Shown piece by piece: positions 1-6,550 of a DNA stretch of 8,174 nt (positions are counted from its first letter, which is position 1; every line of letters starts with the position of its first letter). The notes under the pieces were generated by a model, which worked only from the letters and a program-made list of their open reading frames with translations, did not search any database and was not told the origin of the DNA. Position numbers and translations under genes: made by a program. The stretch is from positions 1-8,174 of the forward strand of contig DASQHM010000139.1 of the NCBI GenBank assembly GCA_035632095.1, in the 5' to 3' direction. The stretch is from DASQHM01 sp035632095 (lineage in GTDB: Bacteria; Pseudomonadota; Alphaproteobacteria; Ferrovibrionales; Ferrovibrionaceae).

Positions 1-1133
1 GCGGCGTCGGCCAGATTGTCGGCCGAGGTGATGGGCAGGCCGCTGTCCGCCAGTATCTTTTTTCCGAGCGCCACGTTGGTGCCTTCGAGCCGCACCACCA
101 GCGGCACGTGCAGCGAAACTTCCCTGGCCGCGGCGACCACGCCTTCCGCGATCACGTCGCAGCGCATGATGCCGCCGAAGATGTTGACCAGGATGCCCTC
201 CACGTTCGGGTCGGACAGGATGATCTTGAACGCCGTGGTGACGCGCTCTTTCGTCGCGCCGCCGCCCACGTCGAGGAAATTCGCCGGCGACGAGCCGTAG
301 AGCTTGATGATGTCCATGGTCGCCATGGCGAGGCCCGCGCCGTTCACCATGCAGCCGATGCTGCCGTCGAGCTTGACGTAGTTGAGGCCATGCTTGCTCG
401 CTTCCAGCTCCGCCGGATCCTCTTCGTCCGGGTCGCGCAAGTCCTCCACGTCCTTGTGGCGGAACAGCGCGTTGTCGTCGAAATTCATCTTGGCGTCGAG
501 GGCGATGAGCTCGCCGGCGCCGGTGACGACCAGCGGATTGATCTCGACCACCGAGGCATCGAGGCCGAGGAAGGCGTCGTACATGGCCTGCAGGAATTTC
601 ACCGCCACGTTGACCTGCTTGCCTTCGAGCTTCAGGCCGAAGGCGATCTTGCGCGCGTGAAACGGCTGCAAGCCGGAAATGGGATCGATCGCCACGCGGA
701 GGATCTTCTTCGGCGTCTTGGCGGCGACCTCCTCGATCTCCATGCCGCCTTCGGTAGAGGCCATCACCGTGACGCGGCCGTTGGCGCGGTCGACCAGCAT
801 GCCGAGATAGAGTTCGCGGCGGATATCGCAGCCTTCCTCGATATAGACGCGCTTGACCTTCTTGCCTTCCGGCCCGGTCTGGTGCGTCACCAGGGTCATG
901 CCGAGCATCTTGTCGGCGGCGGTGCGCACGTCTTCCAGCGACTTCACCACCTTGACGCCGCCGGCCTTGCCGCGCCCGCCGGCGTGGATCTGGGCTTTCA
1001 CCACCCAGACCGGCCCGCCCAATTCGCGCGCTTTCGCATAAGCCTCGTCGGCCGTATAGGCCACATGCCCGCGCGGCACCGCGACGCCGAAGCGCCCGAG
1101 CAGGCCCTTGGCCTGATATTCATGAATGTTCAT
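1..1133 (-). CDS. sucC: Succinyl-CoA synthetase (ADP-forming) beta subunit, 3' end cut by window edge
   Basis: Beta subunit of succinate-CoA ligase, the cytoplasmic TCA-cycle enzyme that couples succinyl-CoA cleavage to ATP or GTP formation with the alpha subunit SucD. Reading from the ATG at 1133 leftward gives 377 intact codons with no stop. It begins MNIHEYQAKGLL, has the ATP-grasp glycine-rich loop (HAGGRGKAGG, residues 50-59), K46, the E197/N199 pair in VEINPLV, and metal-binding D213 in LDAKMNF. The C-terminal ligase domain shows SPANFLDVGGGA (282-293) and FGGIMRCD (319-326). The E197, N199 and D213 numbering matches my memory of the E. coli protein (about 388 residues), so only some 10-20 residues are missing. 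The start lies 34 bases after the mdh stop and has no clear Shine-Dalgarno, which fits expression from the mdh transcript. MtkA (malate-CoA ligase) is a homologous alternative, but the mdh neighbour favours SucC. Confidence 0.95.
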   Translation of the reverse strand, partial: MNIHEYQAKGLLGRFGVAVPRGHVAYTADEAYAKARELGGPVWVVKAQIHAGGRGKAGGVKVVKSLEDVRTAADKMLGMTLVTHQTGPEGKKVKRVYIEEGCDIRRELYLGMLVDRANGRVTVMASTEGGMEIEEVAAKTPKKILRVAIDPISGLQPFHARKIAFGLKLEGKQVNVAVKFLQAMYDAFLGLDASVVEINPLVVTGAGELIALDAKMNFDDNALFRHKDVEDLRDPDEEDPAELEASKHGLNYVKLDGSIGCMVNGAGLAMATMDIIKLYGSSPANFLDVGGGATKERVTTAFKIILSDPNVEGILVNIFGGIMRCDVIAEGVVAAAREVSLHVPLVVRLEGTNVALGKKILADSGLPITSADNLADA

Positions 1134-1167
1134 GGGGATCTGATCCGTTTAAGCGAGGGCGGCGCGG

Positions 1168-2136
1168 TTACTTGCCCGCGAGCTTGGGGTTGATCTGGAG
1201 GCAGGCATCGACCAGACCGCGCACGGACGCGACGGACTTGTCGAACATGGTTTTTTCGTCGGAGTTCAGCTGAATCTCCACAATCCGCTCGACGCCGCCA
1301 GCGCCGATCACCGTGGGCACGCCGACGTAAAGGTCTTTGATGCCGTATTGCCCGGTTAGATGGGCGGCGCACGGCAGCACGCGCCGCTTGTCCTTCAGAT
1401 AGCTCTCGGCCATCTGGATCGCCGACGACGCTGGCGCGTAGAAGGCCGAGCCGGTCTTGAGCAGCGCCACGATCTCGCCGCCGCCGCCGCGCGTGCGCTT
1501 GACGATCTCGTCGATACGAGCCGCCGAGGTCCAGCCGAGCTTCACCAGATCGGGCAGCGGCACGCCAGCGACGGTGGAGTAACGCACCAGCGGCACCATG
1601 TCGTCGCCATGGCCGCCGAGCACGAACGCGGTCACGTCTTCGACCGAAACCTTCAGCTCTTCCGCCAGGAAATAGCGGAAGCGCGCCGTGTCGAGCACGC
1701 CGGCCATGCCGACAACGTGGTCGTGCGGCAGGCCGCAGACCTGGCGCAGCACCCAGACCATGGCATCGAGCGGGTTGGTGATGCAGATGATGAAAGCCTT
1801 CGGGCAATACTTGGCGATGCCCTCGCCGACCGACTGCATGACCTTGATGTTGATGCCGAGTAGATCGTCGCGGCTCATGCCGGGCTTGCGCGCCACGCCC
1901 GCGGTGACGATCACCACGTCGGCGCCGGCGATGTCGGCGTAGGAATTGGTGCCCTTGAGCGCCACGTCATAGCCCTCGACCGGCCCGGCCTCGGCGATGT
2001 CGAGGGTCTTGCCCTGCGGCAACCCGTCGATGATGTCGAACATGATCACGTCGCCAAGCTCCTTCAGGCTGGCGAGATGGGCGAGCGTGCCGCCGATGTT
2101 GCCGCCGCCCACCAGGGCGATCTTCCTGCGAGCCAT
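1168..2136 (-). CDS. mdh: Malate dehydrogenase (NAD-dependent, LDH-like type)
   Basis: Oxidises malate to oxaloacetate with NAD+ in the TCA cycle; cytoplasmic, usually a tetramer in this subgroup. The 322-residue product has the Rossmann motif GGGNIGGT (10-17) and an acidic residue ending the second strand (D34 in IMFDIIDG), which fits NAD rather than NADP. It has the substrate-loop arginines R83 and R89 in ARKPGMSRDDLL, N121 in CITNPLDA, D149 and R152 in LDTARFR, and catalytic H176 in VLGGHGDDMVPL. Arginine at 83 and the RKPGMSR loop mark a malate rather than lactate dehydrogenase. Length is normal. The ATG is preceded by AAGGAG (2146-2151 on the plus strand), nine bases away, so the start is secure. 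It is the first gene of a probable mdh-sucC operon; the next gene upstream, an SGNH hydrolase, ends 142 bases before it. Confidence 0.97.
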   Translation of the reverse strand: MARRKIALVGGGNIGGTLAHLASLKELGDVIMFDIIDGLPQGKTLDIAEAGPVEGYDVALKGTNSYADIAGADVVIVTAGVARKPGMSRDDLLGINIKVMQSVGEGIAKYCPKAFIICITNPLDAMVWVLRQVCGLPHDHVVGMAGVLDTARFRYFLAEELKVSVEDVTAFVLGGHGDDMVPLVRYSTVAGVPLPDLVKLGWTSAARIDEIVKRTRGGGGEIVALLKTGSAFYAPASSAIQMAESYLKDKRRVLPCAAHLTGQYGIKDLYVGVPTVIGAGGVERIVEIQLNSDEKTMFDKSVASVRGLVDACLQINPKLAGK

Positions 2137-2200
2137 GCGTGCTGTCTCCTTGGGGGTGCCCGCCCCCGCCGGGCGGTGTGCTGCACTGCGGGAGACACGG

Positions 2201-2229
2201 GTACTAAACCGAAATGCGGGTCAGGGCAA
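2201..2229 (-). promoter_or_regulatory. Candidate mdh promoter (weak match)
   Basis: On the minus strand TTGCCC (2224-2229) and TAGTAC (2201-2206) are separated by 17 bases, about 65 bases upstream of the mdh start. The -35 matches the sigma-70 consensus at four of six positions and the -10 at only three. The location is sensible because the gap between the SGNH gene and mdh is the natural place for an mdh promoter, but the match alone is weak. Confidence 0.3.
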
Positions 2230-2278
2230 GGGGGCGGAGGTGGCACGAATGCGCAGCGCAGCTAAGGCAGGACGGCGC

Positions 2279-3004
2279 CTAGTCCCTCTGCCTGCGGCAA
2301 TACCTTTTCACCTGCGGCTCGATCGCCGCGAGCCACACGGCATAGCCGGCGGCGCGCAGGTGGATGCCGTCGAAGCTGAATTCGTCCTTCAGGAACCCTC
2401 GCGCATCGCGAACCTCGGGGCCGACGTCGATCACCGTGACGCCAGGCCGAGCAGCCAGGGCAGCGCCGATCGCCGCATTCAGCTTGTCGACGTTTCGATT
2501 GAAGTCGGCGGCGCTCGGAAACGCCCGCGCCACCGGCAATACGGGAACCACGTAAGCGTGTATTCCGGCCTCGGACAGACGGTCGAGAACGGCAACAATA
2601 TTGGCGGCTGTCTCGGTGTCGGCGATGCCAAGCCGGATGTCGTTCGCACCGATCATCAGAAAAACGGCGTTCGGGCGCAACGCGATGATGCCGTCTATGC
2701 GCGCGAGAACGCCGCGCGAGGAGTCGGATTCCACGCCGCGATTGATCAGGCGGACGCAGCCGGTCATTTCACTCCACGGCGCCATGGCGGTAAGGGAATC
2801 GCCGACCATGACCACCGACGCGTGGCGCAAACGGGTCATGCCGAACAACTCGCGGCGAAGCTCTCCGTAAGACATGGCTGATCCGTTGCGCCAGGCGACA
2901 TAGGCCCGATACGCCGCAGCACCCCCCGCCGACGCTGCGAGCACGACGATGACGACGAAGATGAGGGCAGCGCTGCGCCGAAATATTTTCGGGGACTGGG
3001 ACAT
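2279..3004 (-). CDS. Membrane-anchored SGNH/GDSL-family hydrolase
   Basis: Predicted serine esterase, lipase or deacylase of the SGNH superfamily; the natural substrate is unknown. I take the ATG at 3004 (241 residues) instead of the in-frame TTG two codons earlier, as no ribosome site favours the TTG. The N-terminus has basic residues (R9, R10) followed by a hydrophobic segment at about 11-32, which looks like an uncleaved signal anchor, placing the catalytic domain outside the cytoplasm. All SGNH blocks are present in order: VMVGDSLT (block I, nucleophile S70), NRG (block II, G90), IGANDI (block III, N121) and FDGIHL (block V, D212 and H215). Length is typical of single-domain periplasmic family members. 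The gene is monocistronic or upstream of mdh with its own promoter in the AT-rich spacer. A GTTC-N7-GTTC site lies in its leader. Acyltransferase or polysaccharide-deacetylase activity is equally possible; no neighbour decides it. Confidence 0.85.
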   Translation of the reverse strand: MSQSPKIFRRSAALIFVVIVVLAASAGGAAAYRAYVAWRNGSAMSYGELRRELFGMTRLRHASVVMVGDSLTAMAPWSEMTGCVRLINRGVESDSSRGVLARIDGIIALRPNAVFLMIGANDIRLGIADTETAANIVAVLDRLSEAGIHAYVVPVLPVARAFPSAADFNRNVDKLNAAIGAALAARPGVTVIDVGPEVRDARGFLKDEFSFDGIHLRAAGYAVWLAAIEPQVKRYCRRQRD

Positions 3005-3051
3005 CGACAAATCCGGCGATTGCTGTTTTCAAGCCCCGCCGGTCCTGATAT

Positions 3052-3066
3052 GTTCTATCGACGTTC
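3052..3066. promoter_or_regulatory. Candidate LexA (SOS) box in leader of SGNH hydrolase gene
   Basis: GTTC at 3052-3055 and GTTC at 3063-3066 are separated by exactly seven bases (TATCGAC). This matches the direct-repeat LexA site known for Alphaproteobacteria. It lies 47 bases upstream of the SGNH hydrolase ATG, downstream of the candidate -10 at 3099-3104, where a repressor could block transcription. The spacer is less AT-rich than that of the site at 7803, so this one is less convincing. Confidence 0.35.
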
Positions 3067-3098
3067 TTATTGATTCCGCAACTTTTAGAATAGGTCAA

Positions 3099-3127
3099 GT
3101 TGTAATAAATACTATTATAATTGTAAA
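3099..3127 (-). promoter_or_regulatory. Candidate promoter for SGNH hydrolase gene
   Basis: On the minus strand TTTACA (3122-3127) is followed after 17 bases by TACAAC (3099-3104). These match the sigma-70 consensus at five and four of six positions. It sits in the AT-rich core of the divergent spacer and would give a leader of roughly 90 bases. A perfect TATAAT lies inside its spacer at 3114-3119 on the same strand but has no recognisable -35, so the exact start site is uncertain. Confidence 0.35.
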
Positions 3128-3292
3128 AATTTTATCGGACTCATCTATTTGGCGAAATTATCGAACCGAGGCTATGCGGCCGCAAGCCAGTAGGCGCTAG
3201 ATCGCTTCGGTGATCTCGTCCCGCATGCCGGAACCGCGGCGGCCGGCAGGCAGACACTAGTTCGCTTGCAAAGTTCCGCGCCAGCGCCCTAG

Positions 3293-3313
3293 CTTCGGAC
3301 TGTCCATCCGAAG
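3293..3313. promoter_or_regulatory. Perfect 7-base inverted repeat ahead of COG4091 gene
   Basis: CTTCGGA (3293-3299) and TCCGAAG (3307-3313) are exact inverted copies with a seven-base gap, ending 24 bases before the ATG of the oxidoreductase and just before its ribosome site. It could be an operator for a dimeric repressor or a small hairpin in the 5' untranslated region. There is no T-run after it, so it does not look like an attenuator terminator. Confidence 0.45.
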
Positions 3314-3337
3314 ACTGGCACCCGGAGGAGGCGCGCC

Positions 3338-4693
3338 ATGAATCTGTACCGGCTACTGGCGGAGCGGGCCGAGCAAGGCCGGCCGGTGCGGGTCGGGCTG
3401 ATCGGCGCCGGCAAGTTCGGCGCCATGTTCCTGGCGCAAGCGGGCCGCACGCCCGGACTGCACGTGCTCGGCATTGCCGACCTGGCGCCGGACCGCGCGC
3501 GCGAGACTTGCGTTGGCACCGGCTGGGCGCCCGAGCGCGCGGCATCGAAGACATTTGCCGACGCGTTGAAATCGGGCGGCACTTGTGTCGTGGACGATGC
3601 GGCGAAGCTGCTGGCCGAGCCGGCCATCGACGTGGCGATCGACGCGACCGGCGATCCGGCGGCCGGCATCGCCCACGCGCTGCTCGCCATCGCCCACAAG
3701 AAACACATCGTCATGGTGAACGTGGAAGCGGACGTGCTGGCCGGGCCGCTGCTGGCGCGGCGCGCGCGGCAGGCGGGTGTCGTCTACAGCATGGCGTCGG
3801 GCGATCAGCCCGCGTTGATCTGCGAGCAGGTGGATTGGGCGCGCGCCTGCGGCTTCGATGTGGTCGGCGCCGGCAAGGGCACGAAGTATCTTCCGGCCTA
3901 TCACGCCTCGACGCCGGAAACCGTGTGGGGCCATTACGGCTTGACGCCGGAGCGCGCCCAGCTCGCCGGCATGAACCCGAAGATGTTCAATTCCTTCCTC
4001 GACGGCAGCAAGTCGGGCATCGAAATGGCCGCCGTCGCCAACGCCACCGGACTGACACCACAACCCGAGGGCCTGAACTTCCCGGCCTGCGGCGTGCAGG
4101 ATTTGGCGCGCGTCTGCCGGCCCCGCGACGTGGGCGGCCAGCTTGGCCACAAAGGCGCGGTCGAAGTCGTCTCGTCGCTTGAGCGCGACGGACGGCCGGT
4201 GGTCGGCGATTTGCGCTGGGGCGTGTGGGTCAGCTTCGAAGCGCCGAACGACTATGTGCAGCGCTGCTTCGCCGAATACGGTCTCATCACCGACGACACG
4301 GGACGCTATACCGCCATGTGGCGTCCCTATCACCTCATCGGGCTTGAACTCGGCATCAGCGTCGCGTCGGTGGCCTTGCGCGGCGAAGCCACCGGCCAAG
4401 CGACGGGTTTCCGCGGCGACGTGGTGGCGACCGCCAAGCGCGATCTGAAGGCGGGCGAAATGCTCGACGGCGAAGGCGGCTATACGGTCTGGGGCAAGCT
4501 CATGCCGGCGGCGGCATCGCTGGCCCGGAACGGCCTGCCGCTCGGGCTGACGAACAACGCCAAGCTCAAGCGCGCCGTCAAGGCCGGCGAAAGCCTCTCG
4601 TGGGCGGACGTCAGCGTGAACGAGAGCGCGCAAGCCGTGCAGGTGCGCCGCGAGATGGAAGCGCTGTTCCGCCAGGAGGGGATCGGCGGATAG
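3338..4693 (+). CDS. COG4091-type NAD(P)-dependent oxidoreductase with C-terminal SAF domain
   Basis: A 451-residue protein of the 'predicted homoserine dehydrogenase with SAF domain' family. The N-terminal Rossmann domain has GAGKFG (23-28) in VGLIGAGKFGAMF, an acidic turn IADLAPDR (47-53), and IDATGDPAAG (101-110). The central catalytic region contains SGDQPAL (154-160), GAGKGTKYLPAYH (177-189) and MWRPYHLIGLELGISVA (327-343). The last 80 or so residues (TAKRDLKAGEMLDGEGGYTVWG, 365-386, through NNAKLKRAVKAGESL) form an SAF-like domain. It is not a normal homoserine dehydrogenase, lacking that enzyme's usual C-terminal architecture. From memory, this family includes the Brucella DXR-like enzyme DRL (DXP reductoisomerase) and the apionate oxidoisomerase ApnO; I cannot tell from one sequence which, if either, applies. 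A strong GGAGGAG (3324-3330) seven bases before the ATG fixes the start. It is followed by a composite palindrome and then mmsA. Confidence 0.85.
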   Translation: MNLYRLLAERAEQGRPVRVGLIGAGKFGAMFLAQAGRTPGLHVLGIADLAPDRARETCVGTGWAPERAASKTFADALKSGGTCVVDDAAKLLAEPAIDVAIDATGDPAAGIAHALLAIAHKKHIVMVNVEADVLAGPLLARRARQAGVVYSMASGDQPALICEQVDWARACGFDVVGAGKGTKYLPAYHASTPETVWGHYGLTPERAQLAGMNPKMFNSFLDGSKSGIEMAAVANATGLTPQPEGLNFPACGVQDLARVCRPRDVGGQLGHKGAVEVVSSLERDGRPVVGDLRWGVWVSFEAPNDYVQRCFAEYGLITDDTGRYTAMWRPYHLIGLELGISVASVALRGEATGQATGFRGDVVATAKRDLKAGEMLDGEGGYTVWGKLMPAAASLARNGLPLGLTNNAKLKRAVKAGESLSWADVSVNESAQAVQVRREMEALFRQEGIGG

Positions 4694-4834
4694 CTGTCAA
4701 CTTTCAGCCATCAGCAAAAGGACAATTCACCGCGGAGAGCGCAGAGGTGCGCGGAGCGCCATTACCCTAACTCCGCGCATCTCCGCGTCCTCGGCGGTAA
4801 TTTTGGCTTTAAGCTGACCGCTGGCCGCTGACAG
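4694..4834. repeat. Composite nested inverted repeat (first copy of dispersed palindrome family)
   Basis: Two palindromes are nested. The outer arms (4694-4715 and 4813-4834) are imperfect inverted copies built around CTGTCA/CAGCCATCAGC and GCTGACCGCTG/CTGACAG. The inner arms (about 4724-4758 and 4770-4804) pair over roughly 34 bases with few mismatches, sharing ACCGC-GAG-CGC-GAG-TGCGCGGAG, and leave a short loop. It begins at the stop codon of the upstream gene, so the transcript can fold into a large hairpin that may act as a terminator or RNA-stabilising element. The inner unit is related to the palindrome at 6449-6539. Confidence 0.8.
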
Positions 4835-4854
4835 TCGACCGCCCATTCCAGCCC

Positions 4855-4883
4855 TTGCCACGGCCTTACGCGGGCGGTTTACT
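4855..4883 (+). promoter_or_regulatory. Candidate mmsA promoter
   Basis: TTGCCA (4855-4860) and TTTACT (4878-4883) are separated by 17 bases, matching the sigma-70 hexamers at five and four of six positions. It lies just after the composite palindrome and would start a transcript about 35 bases before the mmsA ATG, suggesting that mmsA is transcribed independently of the upstream oxidoreductase. Confidence 0.4.
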
Positions 4884-4924
4884 GTCGCGCATACCGGACA
4901 AACCGAGCGTCGAAGGAGGACACC

Positions 4925-6424
4925 ATGGCCAAGGAGCTCAAACATTTCATCGGCGGCAAGGCCGTCGCCGGCAAGAGCGGGCGCTTTGGCGAGGTGTTCA
5001 ATCCGACCACGGGCGAGCTCGGCGCCAAGGTGCCGTTCGCCAACCTGGCCGAGATGCACGAGGCCATCGCCAACAGCGTCTCCGCGTTTCCGGTCTGGGC
5101 CGGCATGGCGCCGCAAGTGCGCGCCCGCATCATGTTCAAGTTCAAGGATCTTATCGAAAAGAACATGGACGAGCTCGGCCGGCTGGTTTCGAACGAGCAC
5201 GGCAAGGTGCTGAGCGATGCGAAGGGTTCGGTGCAGCGCGGCCTCGAAGTGGTGGAGTTCGCCTGCGGCATTCCGCATCTTATGAAGGGCGAATACAGCG
5301 AAAGCATCAGCAAGGGCATGGACCTCTACTCCATGCGCCAGCCGCTCGGCGTGGTCGCCGGCATCACGCCGTTCAACTTCCCCGCCATGGTGCCCATGTG
5401 GATGTTCGCGGTCGCCATCGCCTGCGGCAATACGTTCCTGCTGAAGCCATCGGAGAAGGATCCGTCCTGCCCGCTGCGCCTGGCGGAACTCATGCTCGAG
5501 GCCGGCGCGCCGCCCGGCGTGCTCAACGTCATCAACGGCGACAAGGTGGCGGTGGACGCCATTCTGGAAGACCCGCGCATCCAGGCGGTGAGCTTCGTCG
5601 GCTCGACGCCGATCGCCAAGTACGTCTATGCCACTGGCGCCGCGCACGGCAAACGCGTGCAGGCCATGGGCGGCGCCAAGAACCACATGATCGTGCTGCC
5701 CGACGCCGATCTCGACCAGGCCGCCGACGCCCTGATCGGCGCCGGCTATGGTTCGGCCGGCGAGCGCTGCATGGCGGTCTCGGTCGCCGTGCCCATCGGC
5801 AAGAAGACGGCGGATGCGCTGATCGATCGGCTCGTGCCGCGCGTGCGCAGTTTGAAAGTCGGCCCGAGCCTGGCGCCCGACTCCGAGATGGGGCCGTTGG
5901 TTACCAAGCAGCATCTGGACAAGGTGAAGGGCTACGTCGATCTCGGCGTGAAGGAAGGCGCCAAGCTCGCCGTGGATGGCCGGGGCTTGCGGCTGCAAGG
6001 CTACGAGAACGGATATTTCATGGGCGGCTGCCTGTTCGACGACGTGAAGTCCAACATGCGCATCTACAAGGAAGAGATCTTCGGCCCGGTGCTGTCTGTG
6101 GTGCGGGCGGACGATTTCGAGACGGCGCTGAAACTGCCGAGCGAGCATGAATTCGGCAACGGCGTCGCCGTATTCACCCGCGACGGCGACGCGGCGCGCG
6201 ATTTCGCCAGCCGCGTGCAGGTCGGCATGGTCGGCGTCAACGTCCCGATCCCGGTGCCGCTTTCCTTCCACTCCTTCGGCGGCTGGAAGAATTCCGCCTT
6301 CGGCGACACCAATGTGCACGGCACGGAAGGCGTGAAGTTCTATACCAAGATCAAGACCATCACGTCGCGCTGGCCGACCGGCATCCGCGCCGGCGCGGAT
6401 TTCAACATCCCGACGCTGAAATAG
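4925..6424 (+). CDS. mmsA: Methylmalonate-semialdehyde dehydrogenase (CoA-acylating)
   Basis: Converts methylmalonate semialdehyde or malonate semialdehyde, with NAD+ and CoA, into propionyl-CoA or acetyl-CoA plus CO2; the last step of valine breakdown and also used in beta-alanine and myo-inositol (IolA) pathways. The 499-residue length is normal. Visible motifs: oxyanion Asn N151 in ITPFNFPAMVPMWMF, the family-specific GGAKNH (249-254) in place of the ELGGK glutamate motif of hydrolytic aldehyde dehydrogenases, the nucleophile C282 in AGERCMAVS, KEEIFGPV (382-389) contacting NAD, and the conserved FHSFGGWKNSAFGD (448-461). Loss of the general-base glutamate is what permits CoA rather than water to release the product. 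AAGGAGG (4913-4919) five to six bases before the ATG fixes the start. The usual valine-catabolic partners (mmsB, acyl-CoA dehydrogenase, enoyl-CoA hydratase, LysR regulator) are absent nearby, so the exact pathway is not shown. Palindromes flank it on both sides. Confidence 0.95.
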   Translation: MAKELKHFIGGKAVAGKSGRFGEVFNPTTGELGAKVPFANLAEMHEAIANSVSAFPVWAGMAPQVRARIMFKFKDLIEKNMDELGRLVSNEHGKVLSDAKGSVQRGLEVVEFACGIPHLMKGEYSESISKGMDLYSMRQPLGVVAGITPFNFPAMVPMWMFAVAIACGNTFLLKPSEKDPSCPLRLAELMLEAGAPPGVLNVINGDKVAVDAILEDPRIQAVSFVGSTPIAKYVYATGAAHGKRVQAMGGAKNHMIVLPDADLDQAADALIGAGYGSAGERCMAVSVAVPIGKKTADALIDRLVPRVRSLKVGPSLAPDSEMGPLVTKQHLDKVKGYVDLGVKEGAKLAVDGRGLRLQGYENGYFMGGCLFDDVKSNMRIYKEEIFGPVLSVVRADDFETALKLPSEHEFGNGVAVFTRDGDAARDFASRVQVGMVGVNVPIPVPLSFHSFGGWKNSAFGDTNVHGTEGVKFYTKIKTITSRWPTGIRAGADFNIPTLK

Positions 6425-6448
6425 CAGTTCACCCCACACGTCGGATCG

Positions 6449-6539
6449 AACCGCAGAGGACGCGGAGTTTCGCAGAGTGACGCCGAGATGGATGTAATCG
6501 CTCCGCGGCGCTCTGCGCTCTCTGCGTTCTCCGCGGTTT
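6449..6539. repeat. Imperfect palindrome, second copy of the dispersed repeat family
   Basis: The left arm (6449-6487) and right arm (6501-6539) are inverted imperfect copies of about 39 bases, with motifs AACCGCAGAGGACGCGGAG against CTCTGCGTTCTCCGCGGTT, and a 13-base loop. The arms show an 8-9 base periodicity of CGCGGAG/CGCAGAG units, as in the copy at 4724-4804. It fills most of the 126-base gap between mmsA and the ATPase gene and ends 11 bases before the latter's ATG. It may terminate or protect the mmsA transcript. Confidence 0.8.
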
Positions 6540-6550
6540 AATAACATCGA

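Larger units (their letters stand above)
3005..3337. other. Divergent intergenic spacer with AT-rich core
   Basis: This 333-base gap lies between two divergently transcribed genes. Its middle (about 3060-3160) is strikingly AT-rich against an otherwise GC-rich window and contains the symmetric sequence ATTATAAT (3114-3121), a perfect -10 hexamer on either strand but without a good -35. It also holds a GTTC-N7-GTTC site (3052-3066), two near-identical 11-base direct repeats, CTAGATCGCTT (3197-3207) and CTAGTTCGCTT (3257-3267), 60 bases apart, and a perfect 7-base dyad (3293-3313). I see no credible gene, tRNA or terminator in it. It most likely carries both divergent promoters. Confidence 0.6.

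Noticed and set aside
1134..1167. Possible separate promoter or attenuator between mdh and sucC
   Set aside because: The 34-base gap shows no promoter hexamers or stable hairpin, so co-transcription is the better reading.
108..1193. A 361-codon plus-strand open frame at the left end
   Set aside because: It is antisense to sucC, whose minus-strand translation matches the family from end to end.
3005..3010. TTG start giving the SGNH hydrolase two extra residues
   Set aside because: An ATG lies two codons downstream and no Shine-Dalgarno spacing favours the TTG, so the ATG is the simpler choice.
3353..4633. A 426-codon minus-strand open frame opposite the COG4091 gene
   Set aside because: Same GC-bias artefact; no ribosome site and no recognisable domain, while the plus-strand frame has clear motifs and a strong ribosome site.
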